A stretch of 64,000 bases of DNA from Sesamum alatum (lineage: Eukaryota; Streptophyta; Magnoliopsida; Lamiales; Pedaliaceae). The stretch covers positions 31,464,479 to 31,528,478 of the forward strand of contig JACGWO010000005.1 of NCBI GenBank assembly GCA_034509735.1. Direction: 5' to 3'. The number at the start of each line of letters is the position of its first letter. Positions within the stretch are counted from its first letter, which is position 1. The notes below the pieces were generated by a model that was not told the origin of the DNA, made no database searches, and was given only the letters and a program-made list of their open reading frames with translations. This document shows, piece by piece, positions 37,600-50,630 of the stretch. Both the position numbers and the translations under genes were made by a program.

Positions 37600-38022
37600 G
37601 GGTAAATTATAATTATTTTTTCTGAGATTTGGCATATTATAAATACTCTCTCGTTGTTTTGTAAATTACAAATACTTCTCTAAGGGTTATAACAATCTAA
37701 TAAATAATTCATTTTCATCCATTTTTATGGGTGAAGTGACCAAAATGCCCTTATGCAAAATGAATTGTTCTTAAAATCTTTTGAATGTTTTTGGATTACA
37801 ATGCAGATAGAGGTTTCTTAAGTTTTTTTACATAGAGGAGCAATAATACAATTTGTCTCGATTGATTTTCTACAATTTTAACTAAAAATTCAAGTGCAAA
37901 ATGATCAATTTCAGGCTTTTGGTTAAAAATTACAAACCTCAAGGGGTATTTATAATTTTTCAAATAACAAGGAGATGTTTATAATTATGTCAAATTTCAG
38001 GAAAGATGACTGTAATTTATCC
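37600..38022. mobile_element. MITE family A copy
   Basis: Starts GGGTAAATTATAATT and ends ACTGTAATTTATCC. Interior blocks match the copies at 3175 and 47078 (ACAATTTTAACTAAAAATTCAAG). Flanks AAAAATGTT and AAAAATATT agree at 8 of 9 bases. Confidence 0.8.
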
Positions 38023-38650
38023 TAAAAATATTAAATCGAGATTTGCTTGTTTGAACACCTTCGTTCTTCCAACCATACTGTATCTTAAGTCCCTTATAAG
38101 CCACCTCGATGGTTGAGCACTTAATATTTTATAATCAAAGTGTTAAATTCAAAATTCGTTGAACATCTGCGTGAGTTAGTGCATACGCTACTAAAAAAGA
38201 AAAAACAAACACACACATATTGTATCTTAAAATCATAAAATTTTCTTTTTATGTCCATTTTCATTTCATACCATATTGTATTAATGTACATGCATTCTTA
38301 ATTACATCATGAACCTATTTAAATAATCCGGCATCTCATGAATTAGTTGCTTCTATCTTTTGTTCAAAATTCAAACACAACCTTGTCAAAAGAAAACATA
38401 AAAAAGGTTTGATTTTATGACATTAATTTCCAAATCTTACTCCCAAAAGTGGAAGGCAGCAATAAAGCAGCACCTAAATAATATTCCATCATAATATTGC
38501 CCACTTCGCCTACCAAAAGAATCATATGTTTCCTTTATTCTATTATTTAATAATTATACAGACATAAAGTACTATATATATATTATGTCTCTTCCTATAT
38601 ATATATATATATGTATATTTTTGAATAAAAATTGTAATAAATATAGAATT

Positions 38651-39199
38651 AAGGGATAATTACATTCCCCTCCCCTGAGATTTGGTATAATTACACGTAG
38701 ACCCCATAAGGTTTGAGAAATTACATCTACTATCCCTAAGGTTTGCTTTTGTTTAACAAATATGTCCCTCCATTAGTCAAAATTCACTGAATTTGTTGAT
38801 ATTAGCAAAAAAAATTGAATTAAAGGTGAGATTTGTCATCGATTGACTTATTACTGACTTATTATAGGTCAAATGAATCTTTTTATGACCAAGCTACCCT
38901 TATATATCGTCACACGTTAATGCATGAGAGAAGGTATATCTTCACCGTTATAAGGGCAATTTAGTCATAAAAGATTTGTTTGGCCTGCATTAGGTTATTA
39001 ATAAGTCAATCGAGGGTAAACATCGATTTTCATTCAGTTTTTCTTATTAATATCAACAAAATCGGTGAATTTTAACTAGCGGAGGGACTTATTTGTTAGA
39101 TAGAAGCAAACCTCAGGAGTATTAAATATAATTTTTTAAATTACAGGAGATCTACGTATAATTACACCAAATTTTAGGAGAGTGAAGTGTAATTATTTC
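38651..39199. mobile_element. MITE family C copy, near-perfect 9-bp target duplication
   Basis: Starts GGGATAATTACATTCCCC and ends GTGTAATTATTTC. Flanks TAGAATTAA (38642-38650) and TAAAATTAA (39200-39208) differ at one base. It ends 120 bases from the CYP90D stop codon, so it lies in or next to that gene's 3' UTR. Confidence 0.85.
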
Positions 39200-39318
39200 T
39201 AAAATTAAAGATGAGGACAAAGATATACCAGTTTTCAAACTGCACCCACACGTGTGCACTTTGTCTGGTTCTTGGGTTGAGTGTTTTGTCTTCTACTCAT
39301 TTTTTTTATTTTTTATTT

Positions 39319-42300
39319 TTAGTTTTTGTTGGAGAGTAGTGAGGTGAACGGTTGAAGGTATCTTCTCCTTGTGACCCACACTGGCATTCTTCTCTTCATT
39401 CTCACTGTGGGGAAATGGATAATGGAATCATCCTCAGCTTCCCATCTGTAAATATATAAACAACAAATCAAAATTAAACCGTCCAACACACTCGATGCAT
39501 GTACATAATTTAAAAGAATGTAATACTTATATATTTGATTGTAATAATATGGTTATGATAGATGAGGAATGCGAAGTTAGATGAGAAAATTTTAAAATAT
39601 ATATATATATATATATAATAAATCGAAAAACAGGTGTTTTTCATTAATATATAGTATATATATATATAAATATTAACAAATTGAACATAATATGTGAGTG
39701 TAAGTCTATTTTTATTACCAATATTATTGAGTGTATATTTTGATTTAATATTATTATGTAGTTAATAGTCAATATTTTTATATTTATACTTTTTGAATAA
39801 TATAACAAAATTAAAGTCGTCTACATTGAAAGACAAGAAGGCATGCAATGATTAAAAGGGAATTAATTGATTAGAATTTCACATATGTACATATGAGGAA
39901 GATTTATTTTTGTAGCAGTTTTTAATTTGATTTTTTAATGTATATTTTAATTAATACATAATTGTAAATTTATTTATTAATATATAATTAGGTTGATGTA
40001 ATTTTTCATATTAGAATTAATTAAAAATTTGACTTTTAGGAAACAATATTCAACTAACCATCATACCATATTGGCCCTATTATTAGATGTCACGGATGAA
40101 GACAAGTTCCAATAATTTGGACAATATATAGTATATGCTATTGTAGAATCATTAATTTTGAAAAAAGAAAAAAAGAGTTGGTTAAAAATTATACTATGAC
40201 ATAATATTTTTCGTGTATTTGCTTGCACACTCATTTTCCGGCAAATTATTAATGATATTTAAAAAAATTATTAAAAGTTAGAATTTTTATAATTTATCAT
40301 ACTATTAATAAAAAATTTATAACCAGTTGAACGAAAAATGTACTGATCCTAAATTAATATAGGACCAAAACATTCATACCTACATAATTTTCAACATGGG
40401 TTCCCATGTGCTTTTTATTTTTTTTTTTTTTCTGTCTTTTTCTTGGTGATAATCAATCACTTCAACTTTTTAACTTATTGATGAGGCCCCTACCCTTATT
40501 AATTCAAAATTCTAACTTTTTACTGAGTGAATTATTACCCTAAACCCTCCAGCTAAGACATGGTGCCTGCCTCTAAAATCAGGCATACAACAAATTAGCA
40601 ACCAAGTTTGGACATAATTAATTGTTAATTCATTAAAGGGATGAATAATTATTGGCCAGCAAAGTCAATTAATTAATGCTATGATATGAAAATTAACTTG
40701 AAATTGATATGAAAATGGAGAGTAATTAATAGCATTTATGAAATATATATTTATATCTCCTGATTTTTTTTCTTCCACTTGCATATGGTGCTTTCTTACT
40801 AGAAAATTATAATTATGACACTTAACGATACATATCGTGATTTTGTGATACTGTCATGATGACTGTTCGGTGGTGAGTATTCATTACGATTAATAATTTT
40901 CTACTTTTTTTCTTTTTTGGTTAAAAAATTGTGCACATTAAGGCCCTTATTGTGGATTTGTCTAAGAAGATGTAAATCGAGGTGGAATGTGTTCTTGATT
41001 GTGTTCAACTGTTTATCTATTAAATTTTCACTTACTCTGGTGTTTTTTTACTAAGAAATCATGATTATGACACATCAATAATTCACATCGTGATTTTGTG
41101 GCAGTACTGTAATCGTTTAGTTTGGGATATTCAATCTAACTATCATTTCCTACTTTCTGCTTGGTAACAAATTACGCACCTCAAGGCCCTTATTTCGGAT
41201 TTATCTAAAGGGTTCGAGATAACTTTTGTGTCCATCTACTACTTTCTTTTCAAAGAATCATGATTATGCCACGTCAACAATGTGATTGATACTGTGATTT
41301 TACAACACTATCATGACCATCCAGTATGCAGCAACATTCCCTATTTTCCCTATGTCAGCCAGCAAATTACGCACCTTAATAAAGCCCTTCATCTCGACTT
41401 ATCTATCGAGATAATTTTTACTTACACCTCTCACTTTCTTACCAGAAAATCATGATTGTGCCACATTAACAGTGAGACCTACATTATGATTTCACGAAAA
41501 CATCACAAACTATCCAATTTCAACTGTTCCGTGTAACCAATGATTCCCAATTTTTTCAAATCATGCACTTCAAGACCCTTAATTTAGACTTACGTAAAAA
41601 AACAGAAATCAAGACATCTCGATCTAAAGACTTCCAAGAAAATATGAACCCTAATCATTACTCAACATAATTCAAGAGGGCCTTTTAAATTACTATCTAG
41701 GAAACCAATAATGGACAAAATTAACATCCAAATTTAATCAAAACAAAAAAAGAAAAGGGAATTCAAAAAAACTAGTTGTTCTTTACCTGAATTGAGTAAC
41801 AAAATGATGGAGGAAAATAGAAGCCTCCAGCCTGGCCAAATCAAGGCCTGGGCAGAGCCTTTGTCCACCTCCAAATGGGGTGAAATTGCAATTACTAGTT
41901 TCCTTATCCTGTCACAGTCATACATATGCACATGATGTAAGAATTCAGTTGCAGGCCAAAATCCAATTTCCAAAAATACAAGGGGTAAAATGAAAGAAGT
42001 GATCTATCTTTCTTACTTGCCATCTCCATGGATTGAACTGATAGGGGAAGTCATAGAGTTTATCATCCAAATGAACTGATCTGAAATATGCAAGAACACA
42101 CCATCCCTTTGGGATCAAATGCCCCTTTATTTCCACATCTTTCACTGCTTTTCTCATTACTCCTATTATTATGTTTCCCATCCTTAGAGTTTCTGTAATC
42201 ACCTGTCCCACCACAGAAAATGTTTTATATTTATATTATATCCTATGCAAATTAAAGATTTAATTGTATTTTTAGTCCTGTAATTATAATCATTTGGCAC

Positions 42301-45300
42301 TTTAGTCCTGTAATTTGGTAGGGTGTTATGATGGCCCTTCACCTTTTTAAACTTCACAATGACAGAACAAATTTGGTCGAATTTTCAAAGTTAACCAAGA
42401 TTATGATGTCACTTTCCGATTAATTTAAAAATTCCGATCAAATTTGTCCTGAAATTGTGAAATTGAAAAAATGGTAATGATCAATTTATAATCCTAACAA
42501 GTTACAGGATTAAAATATCAAAAATATATAACTACAGACTAAAAATACAATTGAATCCAGATTAAATATATAAATAATTTTAGTTACACTAACTATGATG
42601 AGGATGAAGTAATTTTCGGGACTCGAGCTCACAATTTTTTCATCGTGATAGTGCGATATTTTGTTGTTATTTCAGCTATTGATCAAATCTCGTTATATGG
42701 GCTGGTTGTGAGTTAAATAAAATATGTATTTGTGATGTAAAAAATAAGCAAATTTAATTTATCATGATGAAATTAGGGGTTAATTAATTAATTAATTAAA
42801 AAACTTACTGTTTGTGTAAAGGGCAAGGATAAGTAATCATTCCAAGATAATGGCTCTCCAAGTTTCTCCTTATGCCTCTTCAATTGAAGGTTCTCCTCCT
42901 GTCTCATGAACAAATATTTGCATCAAATTAAGCCCACAATACATATCATTATTAATTACAATAATTATTAGTTATTAAAATTGCTCAACAACAAGAATAT
43001 AATACTTCATGAGTTATGGTTAAAAAAACAGAAAAATTTTAATAAAAAGCAATTATTAAAAGAGGTGTACGTACGTATATAACCAGCTAATTAAGAGTTA
43101 ATCAAAATATATATAGTGACAACAAATAATTATAATTTTGAACGTTCACATACTTTCACATAGTACGTAGTATAGATCAATAAATAAACATAGGCACAAT
43201 TACATTTTTGGTCCTGTAACTATAGGTCGTTAGCACTTTTGGTCCTGTAACTTACTCCATTTGCATATTTAGTCCTGAATATCTCACATTTAGTCCTTTT
43301 TTGACATATTTAATCCTGTGTTGACAATTTTGGCCCCATTCTTATTCGAGTAGATGTCATTTTTGGTCATGTAATTATATGCCATCAGGACCAAATTTGT
43401 CAACACAGAACTAAATTTGCCAAAAAAGGACCAAATATGATGTGTTGGACTAAAATTGTCAAAAAAAAAAACTAAATGTGCAAATGAAGTAAGTGATAGG
43501 ACCAAAAGTGCTGACGATCTAAAGTTACAGGATTAAACATATAATTTTTCCATAAATATAATATGATTGTAAATTATATATAAATAATTAAATGTACCGT
43601 TAATTGTTTGAGAGCAGGAGGAGAATGAGAGAGGTATTTGATTGCAAGAGTGATAAGAAGAGGGACAGAATCCTCCCCAGGAATCATTAAATCAATCAAA
43701 TTTTCTGCAATTAAATCATCTGTCAGCTCTTCACTTGTGTCTTTCGCCAATACTTCTGCTACATCCTTTGCTGCATCACTCCAAATATTATTGCTCTCCC
43801 TTTTTGCTCGGATAATCCCATCAATTAGCTTTACCATCTTCTTTTTTGCCTACAAAATTAAAAATTACAAGCAATTAATAAATATATTAAGATATTAATA
43901 TTAAATTATTCTCTTTTCTAACTGCCCAAGCTTTTAGACGTGGTGACGTTTAAGATGGTACCTATCAGAGTTTGTATCTCATCGCCACCCATTCATATAA
44001 GAAAGGGGCAAATATTTTTTTTTGTCCCATGGGATTATGTTATTATTTTTTTTAGTACCACAATTTAGGCATGTGACGATTTCGATCCCATGAAATACGA
44101 AATCAGGGTTTTTTTGTCCCAAAAAGTCATGTGCTTTGCACACGCCAGTTAACAACTGTTAACTTGGGACAAAAATTATCTAAAATCGTGGGACTAAAAA
44201 TACCTAAAATCATATTTTATGGGACTAAAAATACATAAAATCATGACCACCTCCATTAACTTGGGACTAAAAGTACCTAAAATCGTATTTTATGAGACTT
44301 AAATCGTCACCTACCTAAATTGTGGTTCTAAATAAAATAAGGGTAAATTACATTGACACCCCCTGAGGTTCGGCTCAATTACACAAACACCCACAGTCTT
44401 TTGCGAAATTATAGCCCCCTGAAGGGTGTTAGTGTAATATTTTTCAGGGGGTATTAGTATAAGCTTTACCTTTGAATAAGGGGTGTAATTATAATACAAT
44501 TACAACCTCAGGAAGTGTAGCTATAATTTTACAAAAAACAGGGAGTGTTTGTGTAATTGGGCTAACCTCAGGAGGTGTCACAGTAATTCACCCATAAAAT
44601 AATGACCTAATCTTTTAGGACTAAAAAAACATTTAACCTATAAGAAAGGTTTCACATTCAAAATTTGTAAATTATTTATCCTCTCTAACAATATATATAA
44701 CTTTTAGATATGATTATCATTTAACAGAAAATCCCACTTTTCATTCTATATATAAATATAAATAAAGAAAAACCCTTCTTTTAATTTGCATGAAGTTTGA
44801 AAGCACAGAATCAATTAATTATACAATAAATGTATTGTACTCGATGTTTACTTTAATTTAATGGAAAAGTTTCACAAATATTTATTTATAATAATATACC
44901 TGTAATGATCGGTAAAGCTGAGTGCCAGGAAAATTGAATGGTAAAGACATAAGGCCTGCAATAAATTCTTGAAAATGTTTCTTTAGCAGCTCCATTTCAT
45001 CACCACCATCCAAACTAATCAATGCTTTCACCAGCACTTGGAATGCAATCTGAAAAGAAGAACCCCAAGAAAAAAAAAAGTAATTAATTAACACTAATTA
45101 AAAACAAATTAATGTGAAAATAAGTAATTAGTTTCAAAATAATTATGTGTAGCAGACATAATCATAGTTAAGGTTCTTATCTTTACAGACAGCAATTAAC
45201 ATAATTCATCCAAAAGTTACTCATGTGAAAAGAACAAACACAGCCATGGAGTAGAAGAAGATGGTAATAATCTTGAAACTCAAGTACAAGAAGATGCACT

Positions 45301-46832
45301 AATCATTCAAACATCATAAAGTAACACCCACTTTCCACTCTGTGTTTGTGTAGTAATCATGCAAACATCAAAAATCTCAGACCCCTGGCCCCTTCCCCCC
45401 TGCCTGTTAGCTAGCTTCGACGTTACATTCAGACCCAATCGAAAAATCCAACTTTTGTTTGGGCCCACCAAAGAAATTTTTTTATACGTAAAATTATAAT
45501 TTTACAATACTGTACCGACATTAATCACGACCAATGCCTGAGGAGAATTTTTCAAATTAAGTGGATTTTGTGTTTTGTAGTTACTTTTGTTTTTTTTTTT
45601 TGGTAAATGAATTTTTGGTTCCGTAATTTAAGTTATTTGATGTTCTTGTTCTTTAACTTTCTAAAATAATATTTTGGTTCTGCATCTTTTTAATCTTCGT
45701 AATTTCAGTTATTTTTCTCGCCAGAGTTCACCCACCTGCGTGAAGGGTGAATTCCAGTGAAGAAAAAAAAAGGATTAAAATCGCGAAAATTAAAAAGATG
45801 CAGCACCAAAATGCTAGTTTAGAAAATTATAGGACAAAAATGCTAGAAAAAATGAGCCACTAGGAACAGTTACTCCAATTTTAAAAGGTCATGTGATATA
45901 CATATGCATTTTTTTGGCGAGTAGGGCAAAATCCGACAAAATAAAAGAGTTGAATTCGCAAAAATTCAAAAAAAAAAAAAAAAACGACCAAAATACTTAA
46001 AAAGGACGAAAATGCCTAACAACCCACATTAGTTACGCTACCAAAAATGCGTTTAAACCCTTTCATTTCATATTTTCTGCACACAGGTTTATGACCAATG
46101 ATTTTCTAACACAATTCAAGAAAAGACACACACACAAACAGAGAGAGAGAGAGATTACATGGTGTGGCTTACATGTTTTGCTTCATCTTGAATATAGACA
46201 GGAGAATGTTCAGACCATTTAGCCATGGATTCCATGACATAGTTTCGCATGTCTGTAGTAATCTGGGATCTTAAGGTTGGAGACTTGAGAAAACTGCCAA
46301 TCAAGCCATGAATCCTCCTCTGCAGGCCGCCATTGATGACCAAAATGGAGGATTTCCCCATCAACTCCATCAGGGATTTTGGGTAAGATGGGACAAACGT
46401 TTTTGCATCACTCTGCAGAATAATCCTGCTCACTTCTGCATCAGTCGACACTATTGTCGCACTCCCGAACAAATGAGACTTAAAAACCTTCCCATACCTT
46501 AACAAAAACAAAACCCCACAATCTTGAAAACACCAAAAATTGAGAACACATGATCAGTGCATGAGTGTGTGAAAATGTTTGACTCACATGCGACGTCGTT
46601 TGTCCATGAAGCTCTCAGGCCTGTCAGAATAAGCACAAGAAATGAACTGAAGGGTTTCTCCGACAAAGGGCCAAATCCCAAGACTGCCCAGAGGAAGTCG
46701 ACTTGATGATGATGATCTTCTGTTGCTGTGATTCCGACCACTGATTCTGATTTTCTTGCACAGAAACATGGCTGACAACCACACGATTGCTGCTGTCATC
46801 ACCACCAAACTCATCCCATGAATCATTTCCAT
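39319..46832 (-). CDS. CYP90D1: Cytochrome P450 CYP90D, brassinosteroid C-23 hydroxylase
   Basis: Minus-strand exons 46588-46832, 46173-46497, 44900-45049, 43598-43849, 42809-42898, 42017-42202, 41787-41908 and 39319-39445 join to 498 residues. CYP90D hydroxylates brassinosteroid precursors at C-23 (3-epi-6-deoxocathasterone route) on the ER. An N-terminal membrane anchor (about 8-27) precedes a basic stretch. Other marks are [20 protein letters not shown], the I-helix IPGEDS, ExxR as ETLR (358-361), FNPWRW and heme loop [13 protein letters not shown] with Cys435. MEMIHGM at 46832 is the start; the frame upstream has no ATG. Exon 8 encodes [24 protein letters not shown], the conserved P450 C-terminus, completing the Arg codon split after exon 7. 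CYP90C1 is the nearest alternative and performs the same step. Introns carry MITEs and a tandem repeat. Confidence 0.93.
40794..41605. repeat. Four-copy diverged tandem repeat in CYP90D intron 7
   Basis: Units of about 185-255 bases start near 40794, 41049, 41244 and 41429. Each has an early block like AGAAATCATGATTATG(A/C)CAC with a following GTGATTTT, and a late block like GCACCTCAAGGCCCTTATTT then GGATTTATCTAAA. Copies are diverged, so the array is old. No open frame runs through it. Confidence 0.82.
42270..42556. mobile_element. MITE family D in CYP90D intron 5
   Basis: Left AATTGTATTTTTAGTCCTG is mirrored at the right by CAGACTAAAAATACAATT. The interior repeats TTAGTCCTGTAATT. Non-coding; boundaries good to a few bases. 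Confidence 0.78.
43197..43545. mobile_element. MITE family D relative in CYP90D intron 4
   Basis: Left CAATTACATTTTTGGTCCTG and right AAGTTACAGGATTAAACATA are imperfect inverted ends. Many short GGTCCTGT / ACAGGACC-type motifs and a palindromic centre. Confidence 0.65.
44002..44334. mobile_element. MITE family E in CYP90D intron 3
   Basis: Repeated GGGACTAAAAATACCTAAAATC units on the right mirror the TTTTTTTTGTCCCATGGGATT arm on the left. Fold-back, non-coding. Immediately abuts the family F element. Confidence 0.65.
44341..44593. mobile_element. MITE family F, 9-bp target duplication ATAAAATAA
   Basis: Starts GGGTAAATTACATTGACACC and ends GGTGTCACAGTAATTCACCC. Flanked by identical ATAAAATAA (44332-44340 and 44594-44602). 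253 bases, nearly all arm. In CYP90D intron 3. Confidence 0.9.
46137..46154. repeat. GA microsatellite in CYP90D intron 2
   Basis: ACACACACAAACA followed by a GAGAGAGA run, 20 bases downstream of the exon 2 donor in transcript orientation. A CT-rich tract on the transcribed strand. Confidence 0.8.
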
Positions 46833-47077
46833 TTCTTTCCTATCTTCTGATCTCTTTTCTGCTTTCCCTTTTTGTGGGTTTTTTCTTCCACTCAACACAC
46901 TCTACTGTGTGTGCTCGTGTGTGTATCCATATATATATATATATATATATGTATTGTTGACTAATAATTATTAGTTGACAGCATATATCTCGCTCTTACC
47001 ATGCGAAAAATGTATTTGCATGTGTGTGTGAGAGAGAGAGAGGGGGTGAGGGGTGGATGAACATGATATATATATAA

Positions 47078-47504
47078 GATAAATTAAAGCTACATTTTTT
47101 TATATTTGGCATAATTATAAATATTTTTTTGTCGTTTGAAAAATTACAAATACCCCCTGAGTTTTGTAACCGTCTAACAAATAACTCATTTTCATCCATT
47201 TTTATGGATGAACTGATCAAAATGACTTTATGCAAACTGAATTATTCTTAAGTTTTTTTGAATTTTTTTTATTACAATGCACAAGGAGATGTTTTTTTAA
47301 GTTTTCTACACAGAGGAGTAATAATGCAATTTGCCTCGGTTGATTTTTCTACAATTTTAACTAAAAATTCAAGGACAAAATGGTCAATTTTAGGCCTTTG
47401 ATTAAAAATTACTAACCTCAGGGGGTACTATTTGTAATTTTTCAAACAATGATGGGGTATTTGTAATTATGTCAAACCTTAGGGGAGGTGGTTGTATTTT
47501 ACCC
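47078..47504. mobile_element. MITE family A, 9-bp target duplication TATATATAA
   Basis: Starts GATAAATTAAAGCTAC and ends GTTGTATTTTACCC. Flanked by TATATATAA at 47069-47077 and 47505-47513, although such an AT-repeat duplication is weaker evidence than the others. Interior is collinear with the copies at 3175 and 37600. Confidence 0.82.
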
Positions 47505-49288
47505 TATATATAAATTGTGGGGAAGTTCTAATCTAGACCCGATATTGACCGAATGTGAACTAATTATATGGTAAGTGTAATACTTATCGTGTGATTAGTG
47601 TATAGCTCATCACATAATAAATATATTATGCTTATCCTATGATTGATTTAATTTGATCAAATCTGATTTGGGTAAGAATTTTGCCAGACTGTGATAATAT
47701 TTGAGAAAGGGGAAGGGGACAAGAAATAAGTTAAAAGGGAAATGATTTTGTAATTTGTATATAGATATGAGTGATGATTACATATATATATATATATGTA
47801 TATTATTGCCTCGAGAGAGTGTGAGTTTTTGTTTGAAGAGATGTCTTTGTCTCCATGGATGAGAGTACAAATTAATTCAAAGAGAACCCTATGCTTCATT
47901 AATAAACAAGGGTTGGTACAAACCAACTTAATTAATTTAATTTTCCTTGTAAATTAATATCACTATTAGATTATAATGCATTTTGAATTAATTAATAAAA
48001 TTTAGGCAGTTCTCTCTTAATTCAGGATCTGATTCCTTTGGATTTTCTTTTTCCATTGTTTTTTTTATATATAATTACAAGATTATTCATAGTATTATAT
48101 TGATATAATTATACACAGTATCATGTAGGTTGCAGAAGATACTCGTAAGCCCGAGGGCTCTTTTTTCTAATGAAATATTTTTTCAAAATAAAATCGTGTA
48201 ACTCATATGAAACAAATGCGAATAACGCCTCGCGTAATGGGACACTGATTGCATCACACGTCACATCAAATATACATCTAGTTGATTTTCGTAATATTTT
48301 TTTATTTACTTTAGAGTGATTTTTTTTTTTTTTTTTTGGTTTCTTCACGTGTATAATTAATTTCTTCTGATCGGTTACTGCAGAAAAAGAAGAAAAAATT
48401 AGCAGCCTCCAAAAGTCGAAGGAAATAATATAAAAAGTAATTAATTATAATATGATAAATTATGGTAATTAAAAAATTAATCATAATATATAATCTGATT
48501 AATTCATTCAAAGAAGGCATTAGAATTGCACGTTATCACTGGTCAACTAATTAATTATATGGGCCATCTTGGAATTATGTGTTTTGCAAATTTCTTCAAA
48601 TACCTTTGCTACTTTAGAAAAGGTGTAAAAAAAAAATGTATAGGCACATTACGAAAAAAATTGACTATTCCATACATTATAAATCATTACGATTTAAAAA
48701 TCGTAGTAAATCAATATTATCTATTACAGTCAGACAAAATTGATGCGAAAATTTAATTAAATTTTGACCATTGTTAATCAACATTCGCTATGATTTTACC
48801 TTTGGGAATTCACGAAATTTATGCACATTTAAAAAGTTTGTATACTTGTTGTGTAATTAGTGTACAATTCAAAACACTATAATACTCTTATAAGTGTAAT
48901 AGTACTTGTAGTATAATTAATTCGATATGATGATATAATTTGGTCTGAACAAATAAGTGATGTCAAATCAGTATAATAAGTAAAAAAATATTTTCAAATA
49001 AATTTCATCTTGGAAAGTAAACTTCCATGTTTGAATGTGTCTCAAAAAAAAAAAAAAACTTTCATTTTATAAATAAGTTTGATATATATAAATAGAAGAT
49101 TTTTATGTATTAAATGTGTTTCGATGTAAATAGTATAATTAAATTCAAAATTGAAGTGCATTAAAATTGATATTAGGATAAAATGTTGAGGTATAATTAA
49201 AATGACATATAGTATGAAATAATTATGCATTGCAAAAGGTTGCAACCCCTCGTGTTAGTAGTACCTTTAATTATTTTTACTTTCTTTT

Positions 49289-49320
49289 TTTTTTTTTGGG
49301 GGGGGGGGGGGTGGGGGGGT
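49289..49320 (+). repeat. Poly(T)-poly(G) junction
   Basis: A run of about 13 T is followed directly by about 14 G, then T and 7 G. G runs of this size can form quadruplexes and are also a common place for sequencing length errors. Confidence 0.8.
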
Positions 49321-49659
49321 TGGTCAAATTATTAATCAATGAATGCATATATGCATTCATGTGGCTTGAATGGCTACCTCTCTTTAATTAACAAGAAATC
49401 ATAGTCTTGATAATTATGGTCATTAACAATATAATAAGCATTAATTCTTGTGGCAAAAGCAAGCCTATTAGTTTAATTCATATTTAATCTAAATGGGAAA
49501 ATATAAAGAAAAAAAATTCCTTATTTATATATATGCATTTAATATATGTTTAAAAATGTATATAAATGTGTGCATATATGTTGTTACTATTTTTATTTTG
49601 GTTTATATATGAGAGATGAATGTGAGTTATGCTTCCCAAACGAGCACAATGCGCCCCCT

Positions 49660-49853
49660 GCGTGAGTTGATGTTATTTCTATTATGTAGTAGGTATGATT
49701 TATTGTTGTAATAGCTAGGTGTTAATTTATGTGGTATTATTGATTTAATTGTTTGTAATTGTCTTTGTTCGATATTGATAGCCTACATGACTGAATGTAA
49801 TCACTTTACTTTTTCAATTAATAAAATTCATCATTTTCAATTAAAACAAAAAA
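49660..49853 (+). mobile_element. LINE 3' tail remnant
   Basis: TTTGTTCGATATTGATAGCC ... CAATTAATAAAATTC ... TTTTCAATTAAAACAAAAAA, parallel to the tail at 6400-6556. Only the 3' end is present. Confidence 0.5.
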
Positions 49854-50630
49854 TGAGCCTCAAATTTTTCTGTAAAGAGATTTACAAGGCAAGAAATCAT
49901 CATAACCATCCCGGGAAGAGCCTAAGTTAGATCGTACAGAGAAAATATTCAAGGTCGTACACATGCTAAGTCAACAAAAATTGTATCTGGGACATGGAAA
50001 ATGATTATTTATAAATTTCTTTTAACTGTAAAATTTCACTTGAGCTACAAACACGAAAATAATCGGACGATCACAATGAGTTCATACATATTAGAATGTT
50101 GGAAGTACCGAGACCAGATCGTAACGATTCAAAATGAATGACGCGGATTCAGAACTGGCCGTAGCTCAAAATCGAGCTGGGTGCGTAGATCTTAATACGA
50201 CTTTTAAGAAATTATCCCCACATCAATATATTTATCAAGTGCTTAACAGAAACCCTAGCTAGCAAGCAAACATTGATTACTATAAATTAATTAATAATCC
50301 CATCTAACGACTTTCAAAGTAGTTCTTTGACTGTTTGGCGCAGCTTCAAATAATTAAAAAATTAAACCTAATGAATGAATGATTCCACGCTTACTTTGTA
50401 ATATTCAATTGTTTTGGGGCAGTTTTAAAAATATTAATCTCCATACCTCATCAAGACCTCAATTCCCTTTATCCTCTTTTATTTGAATTAATTGCCCAAA
50501 TATTTAAATACTCAAATGTTAGTTCAAAATTTGGTACTTTAGCATTAAACCCATCATTCCATCAACTCCTCAATGGGAATCATTAATCATTTGCCCAATT
50601 GCCCCAACATCTTAGTTTAATAATATTGGT

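Larger units (their letters stand above)
34182..39318. other. Intergenic region between NB-LRR and CYP90D
   Basis: About 5.1 kb between the 3' ends of two converging genes, almost wholly repeats: a palindromic stretch (34195-34390), a tRNA-like SINE candidate, the right copy of the NB-LRR flanking repeat with an LTR-like insert, a 1.27-kb fold-back and two MITEs. No coding exon is seen before the CYP90D last exon. Confidence 0.65.

Noticed and set aside
38090..38200. Possible tRNA or SINE near CTCGATGGTTGAGC
   Set aside because: The A-box-like and B-box-like words are too weak and badly spaced to support a call.
40794..41605. CRISPR-like array
   Set aside because: Units are long, unequal and diverged, in a plant intron; they are ordinary tandem repeats.
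39446..41787. CYP90D appeared truncated before its conserved C-terminus
   Set aside because: A correctly phased last exon was found at 39319-39445, so the gene is complete.
42262..44600. MITE arms in CYP90D introns read as possible exons
   Set aside because: The words are inverted repeats with target duplications, and the gene reads in frame without them.
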